From: RDXT01 sp033762375
Lineage (GTDB): Bacteria > Bacteroidota > Bacteroidia > J057
Assembly (NCBI GenBank): GCA_033762375.1
Contig: JANRLQ010000032.1
Location: 1-64,000, forward strand
Length of the DNA: 64,000 nucleotides
Direction of reading: 5' to 3'
In this document: positions 32,426 through 40,928 of the stretch, piece after piece
Layout: every line of letters starts with the position of its first letter
Position numbering within the stretch: position 1 is the first letter of the stretch
Notes under the pieces: model-generated
Told to the model about the DNA's origin: nothing
The model's input: the letters and a program-made list of their open reading frames with translations, nothing else
Database searches by the model: none
Program-made: the position numbers and the translations under genes

Positions 32426-34330
32426 CTACTCCAGCAGGCTGAGCTTGTCCAGATCGTGGATGATCGTAAAGGAAAATGTGCTGCCATCATTAAGCACTGA
32501 GGCACAACTGATATCCCCTCCGTGTCGCCGGATAAGTGACTGAACATACGTGAGACCCATCCCTTCTCCCTGGGTACTTTGAATACCGACCCTGACAAAC
32601 ATCTGAAAGATGCGGGCAAAATCTTTCTGATGGATCCCTCTGCCGTTGTCTGATATTTCAAATCGGGTGGCATTTTCTTCCCGCCAGGCGCTGATGCGGA
32701 CGTGGGGTGGGCGCCCGGGGAAGTGGTATTTGAGGGCATTTTGGATGAGGTTAAAAAATATCTGCTCGATAGATACCAGATCTGCCACGATGTCTGGCAG
32801 GGGGCCTGTTTCTACTTTTCCATTAAGCTCCTGGATGGTATGCTGCATCGTCTCGATGACCCCCGCCAGCACATGCGGCAGGTCCAGCCGCTCGAAAACC
32901 AGCTCACGGCGTCCGATCTGAGACAGTTTCAGGACTGCGTGTATCAGGTTGCTCATGTGTCCGGATGCCGACTGGATAAACCGCATGGATTCACGCGTGT
33001 CCTCCTCCAGGAGGTAGACCAGTTGGCGGTAGGTATCCTCCGGGATATGCCCTGCCAGGCTGTGCACAAGATGGGTGATTTCCAGGAGGGAGCTGTCGAG
33101 CTCTTTTGTAAATCCTTTTATATTGAGCAGGGGCACCCGCAGGTCATGCGAGACGATATAGGCAAATGATTTTATCTCCTGGTTGGCCCGCCGCAGCTCC
33201 AGGGTCCGGGTCTCAATACGATCTTCCAGTCCTTCATTAATGGACATGAGCGCGAGCTGGGCTTTTTTGAGCTCCGTGATCTCGTGGGTATATACCATCC
33301 CCCCAAAAATATGGCCCATGCTGTTGCGGACAGGGGTGGCATAGGTGATATAATACCGGCTGCGATAGTTTATTTCTTTGCTGACGGTCTTGCCATTCAG
33401 CGCTTCCCGGTAGAGAGGCGCCAGCAGGTTATCACAGACCTCCTGGGGAAATACCTCATAGATGGTCTTGCCTTCCAGCTCGCCCCGCGCGAGGTCTATC
33501 TGGATATTGGAAAACGTCAGTCCACCAGCCAGAAAATACCGCAGCTCGTGGTCAAACATCACGACCGAGCCATTGGGCAGGTTGGCAGCCAGGGTGCGGT
33601 ACATATTTTCGCTCCGGCGCTGCTCCGTGATGTCGTGGGAGATCACCATCCCTACGGTAGCCTCCCCTGCCCGGTTGCGGAGCGGTACTGCCTGGATGCT
33701 GTAGAGCCGGTTCTGATAAAAAAACTCTCCCTGGGTAGTGAGCCCTTCAAAACATCCTGTGTATTGAGCCTCAACCATCCGCCAGGACTCCTGCGGGAAC
33801 ACCTCGTATAAGGTACGACCGATCAGGTCGCCCGGCACAAGGCCTATGTCACGCAGCCCTGCCCCGTGTGCATACAGATAACGCAGCTGCCTGTCAAACA
33901 TCAGGATCGCTCCCTGCGGAAACTGGCTGAAAACCGCATCCAGCAGATGTATCTCATCTGCCAGAGAGCTGGAATTGAGCTGCTGGCTGAGCCCCACCCG
34001 AATGGGCTGAAGCAAAATCACCGCACCCGAAATATCTCCCTGCCGGGATTGCCAGGGTGCGATCTGCCAGCTCATCCACTCCGCCAACGATACCCCCCAC
34101 TCTGCCGCAGGTGAGATACCCTTGTGGGTTTGTCCGAGGCATGCGTCTGCTATCTGGGACTTCCAACGCCCTACAACGTCTGGCAGCAGCTCAACCAGGT
34201 CATGCCGGGTCAGGTAATCTGGTTCAAGGCCGATCATTTTGAGCCAAAGCCCTGACGCCTGCGCATACTGCAAGTCATGTGAGATCCACATGGCCGCCAC
34301 CGGCAGAGACTCTAGCATGGAGTGTATCAT
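32426..34330 (-). CDS. Multi-PAS sensor histidine kinase
   Basis: 634 residues, no membrane helix. Three PAS modules: one at about 1-110 (SLPVAAMWISHDLQYAQASG), one at about 130-240 (FPQGAILMFDRQLRYLYAHG with its PAC part AGEATVGMVISHDITEQRR), and one at about 250-360 (PNGSVVMFDHELRYFLAGG). A coiled linker leads to the kinase core: H-box YIVSHDLRVPLLNI, N-box NLIQNALKYHF, G1 EISDNGRGI, G2 GEGMGLTYV. The second and third PAS modules resemble each other closely. It is the likely input kinase of the three-gene group. The ligand sensed is unknown; the ATG at 34318, four codons in, is an alternative start. Confidence 0.9.
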   Translation of the reverse strand: MIHSMLESLPVAAMWISHDLQYAQASGLWLKMIGLEPDYLTRHDLVELLPDVVGRWKSQIADACLGQTHKGISPAAEWGVSLAEWMSWQIAPWQSRQGDISGAVILLQPIRVGLSQQLNSSSLADEIHLLDAVFSQFPQGAILMFDRQLRYLYAHGAGLRDIGLVPGDLIGRTLYEVFPQESWRMVEAQYTGCFEGLTTQGEFFYQNRLYSIQAVPLRNRAGEATVGMVISHDITEQRRSENMYRTLAANLPNGSVVMFDHELRYFLAGGLTFSNIQIDLARGELEGKTIYEVFPQEVCDNLLAPLYREALNGKTVSKEINYRSRYYITYATPVRNSMGHIFGGMVYTHEITELKKAQLALMSINEGLEDRIETRTLELRRANQEIKSFAYIVSHDLRVPLLNIKGFTKELDSSLLEITHLVHSLAGHIPEDTYRQLVYLLEEDTRESMRFIQSASGHMSNLIHAVLKLSQIGRRELVFERLDLPHVLAGVIETMQHTIQELNGKVETGPLPDIVADLVSIEQIFFNLIQNALKYHFPGRPPHVRISAWREENATRFEISDNGRGIHQKDFARIFQMFVRVGIQSTQGEGMGLTYVQSLIRRHGGDISCASVLNDGSTFSFTIIHDLDKLSLLE

Positions 34331-34651
34331 ATCCTGTGCAAAAAATTAAAGTCCGGTATAGAAAAAACCGTATTTAAAATACTGATAATCAAATATTTAA
34401 AAAAAAGTCCATAACTAACCGTTTAGGATACCTAACATATTCACAAATAATGATATTCTCATCGTGCTGCAGCAACTATTTTTATCCGGCATCAACTGCG
34501 TGGTCCGGCACAGGCGTCTGATGTATACTGCCGGTGGAGGAGCTGATCCGTATGCTTCTCAGAGAGACAGGTGGTTAATATTTGCTGTGCCACCTTGGGC
34601 ACTCCCGAAAAAATAGCATATTGCCCTGGTAAGAATTGTCATACCCGCCAT
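34331..34651. other. AT-rich divergent intergenic region
   Basis: 321 bases between the PAS kinase (leftward) and the DUF885-like gene (rightward). The left two thirds are clearly AT-richer than the surroundings, with A- and T-runs near 34345-34410. No complete TTG-N19-21-TAnnTTTG promoter was found on either strand, and no gene or RNA is visible. Both divergent promoters should lie here. Confidence 0.55.
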
Positions 34652-36448
34652 ATGCCCGTAGGTTTTCAGCCCAAAAAACTCCTGTTGATGATGTGGCTGC
34701 CCGTCCTGGCAGCAGGGTGCAACCTGATCCCCCAGCGTCAGACGCCCGGCCTCACAGATACGTATGCCTATATGTATGGAGCCCGTGACCCTGAGTGGCT
34801 CAACCGGTTCAGCCCCGGGTTTCAGACAGCCATAGACGGGTATCGCCAGAATCTCACGGCCGTGAGCCCTACTGCCCTGCAGGAGCGGGTGATTTTTATG
34901 CAGGACTACGCCGCCCGGCTCACAACAGCTGATACCACCCGTTGGTCTGATCTGCTGGCCTGGGAGACCCTCCGGTACGAGCTCCGCCAGGCGACAGAAG
35001 GCATGCCTTATGTCCTGTATGATTTTCCGCTTGACCCCGCAGAGGGTATTCATCTCCAGATCATCCGGGCCTTTGTCCAGTACCATCCGCTCAAGACCCA
35101 GGATGACTGTACCCATTACCTGATCCGTATGCAGGCCATCGCGCCTAAGCTGGCAGGTGTAGTAAAACTGATGAACAAACGACTGGAGGCGGGGTATATC
35201 CCTCCCCGCGAACTCATGGAGGCATCGCTGCTCCAGTTGACGTCACTGCAAGCCCTTCCACCAGACCAGCATCCGCTCTATCAGCTGTTTGCACGGCGTA
35301 TCAGCGGAGTAGATCCGGTAGAGGTCAATACATACGAAGCAGTGGAGTACCTCAAGACGATTGAGGTGCGGCTGCGTGAATCTGTATATCCTGCATACAA
35401 CTCCCTGATAACCACCCTGAAACAACACCTGAACGCCACGCAGGGTGCTTCCGCAGATACCGCGGCGTACCGCTGGGTGTTGCGCGGTTATACAGGTGAA
35501 GACCGCCCGCTCATGTCCTGGCAGGCATCGCTGGCGTCACAGGTCAATACCTGTCAGACACCCATCCTGCAGCTGCTGGACAGCCTGGGGCTTCGTACAG
35601 GCCCGCTGCCACAGCGCCTGCGCCAGGCCAGCCGCCCCCTGGCGCCGGTCTCAGCTCCCCCTGAAGCGCGTATGAACACCCTGATCAGCGAAGCGCGGGC
35701 GCGGGTAGCGGAGGCTGCCAGCATCACATCGGGTCTGTTTCATGAGGTGCCGCCCGTACGGATGCATATCGCAGAGGTTCCAGACTATCTCCAGGCGAGT
35801 CCGGCCTGGATATGGTACACCTCCCCGGCCCTGGATGGGAGCCGCCAGGCTGCCTTGTGGCTCCACCCGGAACTGGTCCGGGAGCTTCCGGCGTGGGCAT
35901 TGTCAGCCCATATATATGCACAGGCATATCCGGGACGATACCTCCTGGAGGCCTCCTGGCAACAGCATAAAACCGAGCATCCAGGCGACCTGATGCGAGA
36001 TATGCCCTGGCTCACCGGTGGGTGGTCCCTGTATGCAGCGTGGATGATGGAGAACGACCTCCACTGGTACAGCCGCGAGCCGTATGAGCGCCTGGGCTAC
36101 CTGCACCTGATGCTGACCCAGGCGGGCCTGGCAGTAGTGGATGCCGGCCTTCACGGAGGCGGGCTTACTCCCGCAGCGGCACAGGCGTATCTGCATCAGC
36201 AATGTGGCATGGAAGACGAGGCAGCACGGCAGGCCGTCATGCAAGTGCTGTGTACACCTGGTCAGGCGGTAGCGGCCTGGATGGGATTTGAGACCTTGCG
36301 GCAGGCAAGACAAGAGGTAGAGACCCGGCTGAACAAACAGTTTTTTTTGCCGGACTTCCACCAATTTATTCAGCAGCTGGGCCCTGTGCCAACACCTGTG
36401 TTCAAAAAAGCGCTCCAGTACTATATCCGGCAAAAAATGGCAGGCTAA
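34652..36448 (+). CDS. DUF885-family lipoprotein with apparently lost metal site
   Basis: 598 residues from ATG 34652; the GTG at 34571 is less likely because ATG 34652 places a lipoprotein signal (LLLMMWLPVLAAGC) at the N-terminus. The sequence follows the DUF885 pattern: an all-helical N-terminal domain (YVLYDFPLDPAEGIHLQIIR), YIPPRELME, and near the C-terminus a VVDAGLH segment and PGQAVAAW. In active DUF885 proteins I recall a gluzincin-like HExxPGHH motif and EGWALYAE; here the same places read YAQAYPGRYL and GGWSLYAA, so the metal ligands are replaced. It looks like a membrane-tethered pseudo-peptidase. It is 56 bases upstream of an exported protein of unknown function. Confidence 0.72.
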   Translation: MPVGFQPKKLLLMMWLPVLAAGCNLIPQRQTPGLTDTYAYMYGARDPEWLNRFSPGFQTAIDGYRQNLTAVSPTALQERVIFMQDYAARLTTADTTRWSDLLAWETLRYELRQATEGMPYVLYDFPLDPAEGIHLQIIRAFVQYHPLKTQDDCTHYLIRMQAIAPKLAGVVKLMNKRLEAGYIPPRELMEASLLQLTSLQALPPDQHPLYQLFARRISGVDPVEVNTYEAVEYLKTIEVRLRESVYPAYNSLITTLKQHLNATQGASADTAAYRWVLRGYTGEDRPLMSWQASLASQVNTCQTPILQLLDSLGLRTGPLPQRLRQASRPLAPVSAPPEARMNTLISEARARVAEAASITSGLFHEVPPVRMHIAEVPDYLQASPAWIWYTSPALDGSRQAALWLHPELVRELPAWALSAHIYAQAYPGRYLLEASWQQHKTEHPGDLMRDMPWLTGGWSLYAAWMMENDLHWYSREPYERLGYLHLMLTQAGLAVVDAGLHGGGLTPAAAQAYLHQQCGMEDEAARQAVMQVLCTPGQAVAAWMGFETLRQARQEVETRLNKQFFLPDFHQFIQQLGPVPTPVFKKALQYYIRQKMAG

Positions 36449-36504
36449 TTGCAACGCTTGGGATGACATACAGCACACAAACTCGTCTCAAGAAAAAAGA
36501 GGAT

Positions 36505-37929
36505 ATGAACGGTAAAACCTGGCTTTGCGCCCTGAGTTGTTTCCTCACGCTCTCTCCTGTTTCTGCACAACTACCCACTGCCTGTGAGCGTCCCTGGGGA
36601 CTGCTCAAAGAAACTGTTACGACGCAAGCAGAAGATTTTTACGCTGGTGCCGAGGTGTACCTTTCAGCTGACTACCTTCAGGCGCTCCAGATGGACGACC
36701 TTAATGCGGCCAGCTCGCGTCTCTTATATTATGCCTATGTACGTCCAGCTTCCCGCAAAGAGCTGAAAGAAGGCACCATCACCGAAAATCCTGTTGAGGT
36801 CATAGATCAGGCGGGCAATGTACTGGCGCCTAAACAAACACAGGGCAAAATGCACCTGTTCAGCCCTGTTGAAGCCTATACAGGCGGATTTGGACTGATT
36901 ACGACCCCGGCCGGCAAGGTGGTACCACCCGGCCTGCGGCCGGCACAGCCCGGGCTGATTGAGGGTATGTCCCTGACAATCGTCGAAAATACTGCAGAGT
37001 ACCTGCTGCTGACCCGAGGCGACCGCCGCTGGGTGTTTTACAAAGGTTATCCACCGGAGACCTTTGTATTTGAGTCAGAGGCCAGCCGCCTGGCCCAGCT
37101 TCAAAAAAACCGGCAGGCTGAAGCCTGGATTGGGCTGAACCTGCTGTATCAGCCCCGGACGGTTGAGATGACCCGCTCCGCCGAAGCAGCCCTGGTGACC
37201 CCGTCTGCGGCCCGGGAGATACGCATCACAGAGGTCACCTCCTATGCAGACAGGGTCATCCTGACGTGTGCGGGCGGCCTGGTGATCACAGTAGATGCGA
37301 TGACAGCTGATGTTGTCTATGAGACTACCTGCCTGCAAGTGCAGCGCCAGCAGCAGCGGGAAGCCGTCCTGGCTATGGCAGATGCGGAAGAGGCCGCCCT
37401 GGCCCGCGCCCTGGAGCCGGATGGCCTGTCTGCTGACAGCCTCCGGATGATCCTCAGCCATCGGTTTCTCTCCCGCACCCTGACCAGCCAGGAGTGGCAG
37501 CATGTGTTCTGCCTGGACGGTACCGATCAGCCTGCACTCGGGCTCAGTGCCTGCCTCCTCCCGACGGGAGCCGTATGCCTGGAGTCACACCTGACCGCGC
37601 CCAAGGGCCTGTATCATACCCGCATGATTGTATTTATCGGGGCAGACTCACTCGTATCCAGCCGTGTCCCGACCCTGGACGCACGCAGCCGACGGGTCTA
37701 CCGGGGGGGCATGGTCACCGAAGAAGTGCGGTTTGATGCACCGGAAGACTACCAGATACTCGAAGCCATCGCCCGGCAATATCAAACTCCAGTCCGGGTA
37801 CGCCTGACGGCAGGAGGCCATTTTTATCAGGACTTTGAACTGAGCCAAGCCGCCAGACAGGCAATACGTGATACCTGGTTAGCGTCTAATTTGCTCAAAA
37901 AAGGCGTTCCACTCGTTGCTCAGCATTAA
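36505..37929 (+). CDS. Exported protein of unknown function
   Basis: 474 residues from ATG 36505, which follows an AGAGGA ribosome binding site and begins a signal peptide (MNGKTWLCALSCFLTLSPVSAQ); an in-frame ATG at 36463 would add 14 residues. I do not recognise a family. After the signal comes a region with mixed strands and helices, an internal HLFSPVEAYTGGFGLITTP stretch, a glutamine- and alanine-rich helix (QRQQQREAVLAMADAEEAAL), and a C-terminal half that looks beta-rich. It is the second gene of a pair with the DUF885-like lipoprotein and ends at a bidirectional terminator. Confidence 0.7.
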   Translation: MNGKTWLCALSCFLTLSPVSAQLPTACERPWGLLKETVTTQAEDFYAGAEVYLSADYLQALQMDDLNAASSRLLYYAYVRPASRKELKEGTITENPVEVIDQAGNVLAPKQTQGKMHLFSPVEAYTGGFGLITTPAGKVVPPGLRPAQPGLIEGMSLTIVENTAEYLLLTRGDRRWVFYKGYPPETFVFESEASRLAQLQKNRQAEAWIGLNLLYQPRTVEMTRSAEAALVTPSAAREIRITEVTSYADRVILTCAGGLVITVDAMTADVVYETTCLQVQRQQQREAVLAMADAEEAALARALEPDGLSADSLRMILSHRFLSRTLTSQEWQHVFCLDGTDQPALGLSACLLPTGAVCLESHLTAPKGLYHTRMIVFIGADSLVSSRVPTLDARSRRVYRGGMVTEEVRFDAPEDYQILEAIARQYQTPVRVRLTAGGHFYQDFELSQAARQAIRDTWLASNLLKKGVPLVAQH

Positions 37930-37947
37930 CCAGTCTGACACAAGACG

Positions 37948-37981
37948 AAAAAACCGGCGCTTATGCAGCACCGGTTTTTTT
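37948..37981. terminator. Bidirectional terminator after the unknown exported gene
   Basis: AAAAAACCGG / CCGGTTTTTT with an inner GC-rich stem, A-run on one side and T-run on the other. It lies about 19 bases after the stop. Confidence 0.8.
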
Positions 37982-37987
37982 ATTTCG

Positions 37988-37995
37988 TAACTTTA
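37988..37995 (+). promoter_or_regulatory. Candidate -7 box of the mlaE gene
   Basis: TAACTTTA, one base off TAnnTTTG, lies five bases before the ATG at 38001. Its expected -33 element is not seen, since the terminator hairpin occupies that place. Any transcript would have almost no leader. Confidence 0.3.
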
Positions 37996-38000
37996 GGGTC

Positions 38001-38738
38001 ATGAAGTGGCTGGTTTCCCTCGGGAATGTCGGGTACCTGATCTGGCAAGTGGTACTGAGCTTGCGATATGCATGGCAAGACCGCAGGCGGGTGCTGCATC
38101 AACTCGATCATGTAGGCGTACGTTCGGTCCCGCTGGTAGTGCTTATTGGCTTATTTGCAGGGGGGACGGTGGCCTGGCAGGCAGCCTATCAGTTTAAGGG
38201 CATGATCTCCCTTTCGGTTCTGGGAGGGCAGACTGTACGGGTACTGATGATGGAGATGGCGCCTGTGCTGACAGCGTTGGTCATCTCCGGACGCATCGGT
38301 ACCTCCATGACTGCAGAGATTGGCACCATGAAAATCACAGAGCAGATAGACGCCCTGCGCACGATGTCCATTGATCCGGTGCGGTACCTGGTGATGCCGA
38401 GGTTTCTGGGTTTGACCCTGATGATGCCGGTGCTGGAGATACTGGGATTGATGGTTTCGGTACTGGGATCCTTTGCTGTGTCGCGATTTTTCCTGAATAT
38501 TACACCACAGGTGTTTTTCGGATCTGTCAGGACCTTCTTTGACCCGGGAGATCTGGCAGGTGGTCTGATCAAAACGTTTATCTTTGGGATGATGATCTCG
38601 CTTGCAGGCTGTTATCATGGTTTACATGCCGGATCAGGTTCTGCCGGTGTAGGCAAGGCAACGATAACCGCTTTTGTGATCTCGGTAGTCGCTGTATTGG
38701 CCGGAGACTTCCTCTTATGGATAATTTTATTCTGGTGA
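38001..38738 (+). CDS. mlaE: MlaE-type ABC transporter permease
   Basis: 245 residues with the MlaE/YrbE signature: a hydrophobic first part (SVPLVVLIGLFAGGTVAWQA), TALVISGRIGTSMTAEIGTMK around residue 100, EQIDALRTMSIDPVRYLVMPR (coupling helix), and four or five membrane helices. MlaE forms the inner-membrane permease that moves phospholipids between the inner membrane and the MlaD shuttle. Here the usual partners (MlaF ATPase, MlaD) are not neighbours on either side; they may be elsewhere. It is monocistronic between a terminator and the promoter of the PorE-like gene. Confidence 0.88.
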   Translation: MKWLVSLGNVGYLIWQVVLSLRYAWQDRRRVLHQLDHVGVRSVPLVVLIGLFAGGTVAWQAAYQFKGMISLSVLGGQTVRVLMMEMAPVLTALVISGRIGTSMTAEIGTMKITEQIDALRTMSIDPVRYLVMPRFLGLTLMMPVLEILGLMVSVLGSFAVSRFFLNITPQVFFGSVRTFFDPGDLAGGLIKTFIFGMMISLAGCYHGLHAGSGSAGVGKATITAFVISVVAVLAGDFLLWIILFW

Positions 38739-38739
38739 A

Positions 38740-38770
38740 TTGAGAGGTATCGGGATTTTTTCTAAGTTTG
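38740..38770 (+). promoter_or_regulatory. Promoter of the PorE-like gene
   Basis: TTG at 38740-38742, 20-base spacer, then TAAGTTTG at 38763-38770, a full match to TAnnTTTG. The leader to the ATG at 38829 would be about 52 bases. Confidence 0.65.
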
Positions 38771-38828
38771 CTGATAAATAACCCTTGCTCGATAAATTCC
38801 GCTTTTGTGAAATTAACTGCTCCACCCT

Positions 38829-40850
38829 ATGACCTCTAACCGACTTAAGTGGCTTCCTGCATGGATTTTGGTTTGTGTGCTGGTAAGCCCGCTCCTGATA
38901 CAAGCTCAGTCTGGCGTGGAAAAAAACCTGAAAAAGGCTCGCCTGGCCGCCCAGAGTTTTAACCTGGTAGCAGCAGAGGAGCTTTATCAGCAGGTCCTGA
39001 ACGAGGATCCCAACAATTTTGAAGCCGCCTATCAGCTGGGACGGATCAATAACTACTTCAAAAAGTACGAAGAATCCCTCCGGTGGTACCGCAAGGCGAG
39101 TGAGATTGCACCTGACCGCAACGATACACTCTACCTCCAGATCGGCCTGGCGTACAAGATCCTCGGCAACTACCGCAAGTCACGTGAGACCCTTCAGGAC
39201 TTCCAAAAGCGGCACAAAGTACGTGATGAGTACTACGAGCGGGCAGAACTGGAGATTAAGGGATGTGACATTGCTGAGGCTGCGCTGGCAGGACAACCCA
39301 GTCACCGCGTAAAACCAGCCAGCTTCAACTCTGCTGCCGGTGACCGGTTTCCGACCTACTTTGACCAGCGCCAGGAGGATAAATACCTGACTTTTGCCTC
39401 TGAGCGTCCCCTCGCCAAAGGAAAAAGCAAAACCAATATCGTCACCGGAGAACCCAAAGACTCCGATATCTACCTCGTTGTCCGCGAAAACGACAGCGTA
39501 TTTGGTACGGAGGTGGTTCCTTTCCCCAAAAAACTCATCAATACCAAAGGCAATGACGGCCCGGCGAGTTTTACCGGTGACGGTCTGACCATGTACTTTA
39601 CGGTATGTAATGGGAAAGACAATCCTGATGGCTGCAGCATCTATGAATCCCGCTACAATCCCGTCAAAAAACAATGGGGCAAAGCAGTATTTGTAGAGGC
39701 GCTGGCTGGCAAAAAGGAAGTGGTCATCAACTCCCGCGGCAAGACCAAAATGGTCAACACTGACGATCGCCAGCCTTACGTCACCCCTGACGGGCGCTCC
39801 CTGTTTTTTGTCTCTAACCGCCCCGGCGGCAAAGGCGGATTTGATGTGTGGTTTTCCCGCAAAACCGGCGCAGGCTGGTCTACGCCTGAAAACGTACAGG
39901 TACTCAACTCTCCCTTTAATGAGGCCACCCCGATGGTCAACTCCACCGGCAACAAACTTTACTTTGCCTCTGAAGGTCTCGGCGGATTTGGGGGATTTGA
40001 TCTCTACGCTGCTGAGGGAGCCGTCGGCAACTGGGGCGAACCCGTAAACCTCGGTGCCCCGCTCAACTCTTCCTACAATGATCTCGGCGGTTACTGGATG
40101 CCCGGTGACTCGGTTCTGTACTTTACCTCCGACCGTACGGGTGGAGTGGGTAGCTATGACATCTACTATGGCCGCGCCATCTACTACGCACCGGAGCCAC
40201 TGGAAATCGCTGTCAAGGGTATGGTCCGCAACAAAGTCACCAAACAACCGGTCGAGTTTGCCACGGTTATCCTGTTTGAGTACCGGGATGCTACCACCAT
40301 CGTAGCCCTTGATACCTTCTATACAGACCAGACAGCCCGGTACGAGTTCCCGCTGGAGGCTGAGAAAAAATACAAAGTCCTCGGCAATGCCCCGCAGTAC
40401 TTTGCCAATGAAGAAGAAGTCTCGACAGTAGGTATTACTGACGACAAAGAAATTGTCAAAAACATTGATATCGAGCTGGATCCGATCACGATCAATGAAG
40501 CGATTGTCCTCCAGAATATCTACTACGACTTTGACGAATATTACCTCCGCCCGGATGCTATCGTGGAGCTGCGCCGCCTCGTCAAAATCCTGACTGACGA
40601 CTCAGACATCGTGATCCAGATGGGCTCACATACCGATACCAACGGTACCGATGCCTACAACAAAGAGCTGTCTGAAAACCGGGCCAAGGCTGCTGTACGG
40701 TTCCTGATTGACAACGGTATCAACCCCAATCGTCTCTCCTGGTACGGATTTGGGGAGTCTCAGCCGATGATCTTCCCTGAGATGAACGATGCGGATGAGC
40801 AGGCTAACCGCCGGACAGAGTTCCGGATCACTTCGATCAACTTCAACTAA
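38829..40850 (+). CDS. PorE-like outer-membrane/periplasmic protein (TPR, PD40, CRD, OmpA)
   Basis: 673 residues. A signal peptide (ILVCVLVSPLLIQAQS) leads to TPR helices at about 35-140 (YQQVLNEDPNNFEAAYQLGR). Next is a PD40-type propeller at about 170-440 (TPDGRSLFFVSNRPGG, STGNKLYFASEG), a carboxypeptidase-regulatory-like domain at about 457-545 (VKGMVRNKVTKQPVEFATVI), and a C-terminal OmpA peptidoglycan-binding domain (NIYYDFDEYYLRPDA, GSHTDTNGTDAYNKELSENR). This is the domain order of PorE, the T9SS-linked protein of P. gingivalis, and of its paralogues. Signal peptidase II cysteine is absent, so it is not a lipoprotein. Which paralogue it is cannot be settled here. Confidence 0.85.
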   Translation: MTSNRLKWLPAWILVCVLVSPLLIQAQSGVEKNLKKARLAAQSFNLVAAEELYQQVLNEDPNNFEAAYQLGRINNYFKKYEESLRWYRKASEIAPDRNDTLYLQIGLAYKILGNYRKSRETLQDFQKRHKVRDEYYERAELEIKGCDIAEAALAGQPSHRVKPASFNSAAGDRFPTYFDQRQEDKYLTFASERPLAKGKSKTNIVTGEPKDSDIYLVVRENDSVFGTEVVPFPKKLINTKGNDGPASFTGDGLTMYFTVCNGKDNPDGCSIYESRYNPVKKQWGKAVFVEALAGKKEVVINSRGKTKMVNTDDRQPYVTPDGRSLFFVSNRPGGKGGFDVWFSRKTGAGWSTPENVQVLNSPFNEATPMVNSTGNKLYFASEGLGGFGGFDLYAAEGAVGNWGEPVNLGAPLNSSYNDLGGYWMPGDSVLYFTSDRTGGVGSYDIYYGRAIYYAPEPLEIAVKGMVRNKVTKQPVEFATVILFEYRDATTIVALDTFYTDQTARYEFPLEAEKKYKVLGNAPQYFANEEEVSTVGITDDKEIVKNIDIELDPITINEAIVLQNIYYDFDEYYLRPDAIVELRRLVKILTDDSDIVIQMGSHTDTNGTDAYNKELSENRAKAAVRFLIDNGINPNRLSWYGFGESQPMIFPEMNDADEQANRRTEFRITSINFN

Positions 40851-40873
40851 GCAGTTACTGCTTGCCAATAAAT

Positions 40874-40899
40874 AAAGGGTGCCTGTACGGGCACCCTTT
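40874..40899. terminator. Terminator between the PorE-like gene and the coiled-coil protein gene
   Basis: AAAGGGTGCC / GGGCACCCTTT hairpin, TTTCTGTTT after it. It sits between converging genes (24 bases after the PorE-like stop) and can serve both. Confidence 0.7.
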
Positions 40900-40928
40900 C
40901 TGTTTGGCAAAAGACTGGTTTGCGACGC

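Noticed and set aside
39180..40247. A 355-codon open frame on the minus strand
   Set aside because: It is antisense to the PorE-like gene, which shows four clear domains. The antisense product resembles no family.
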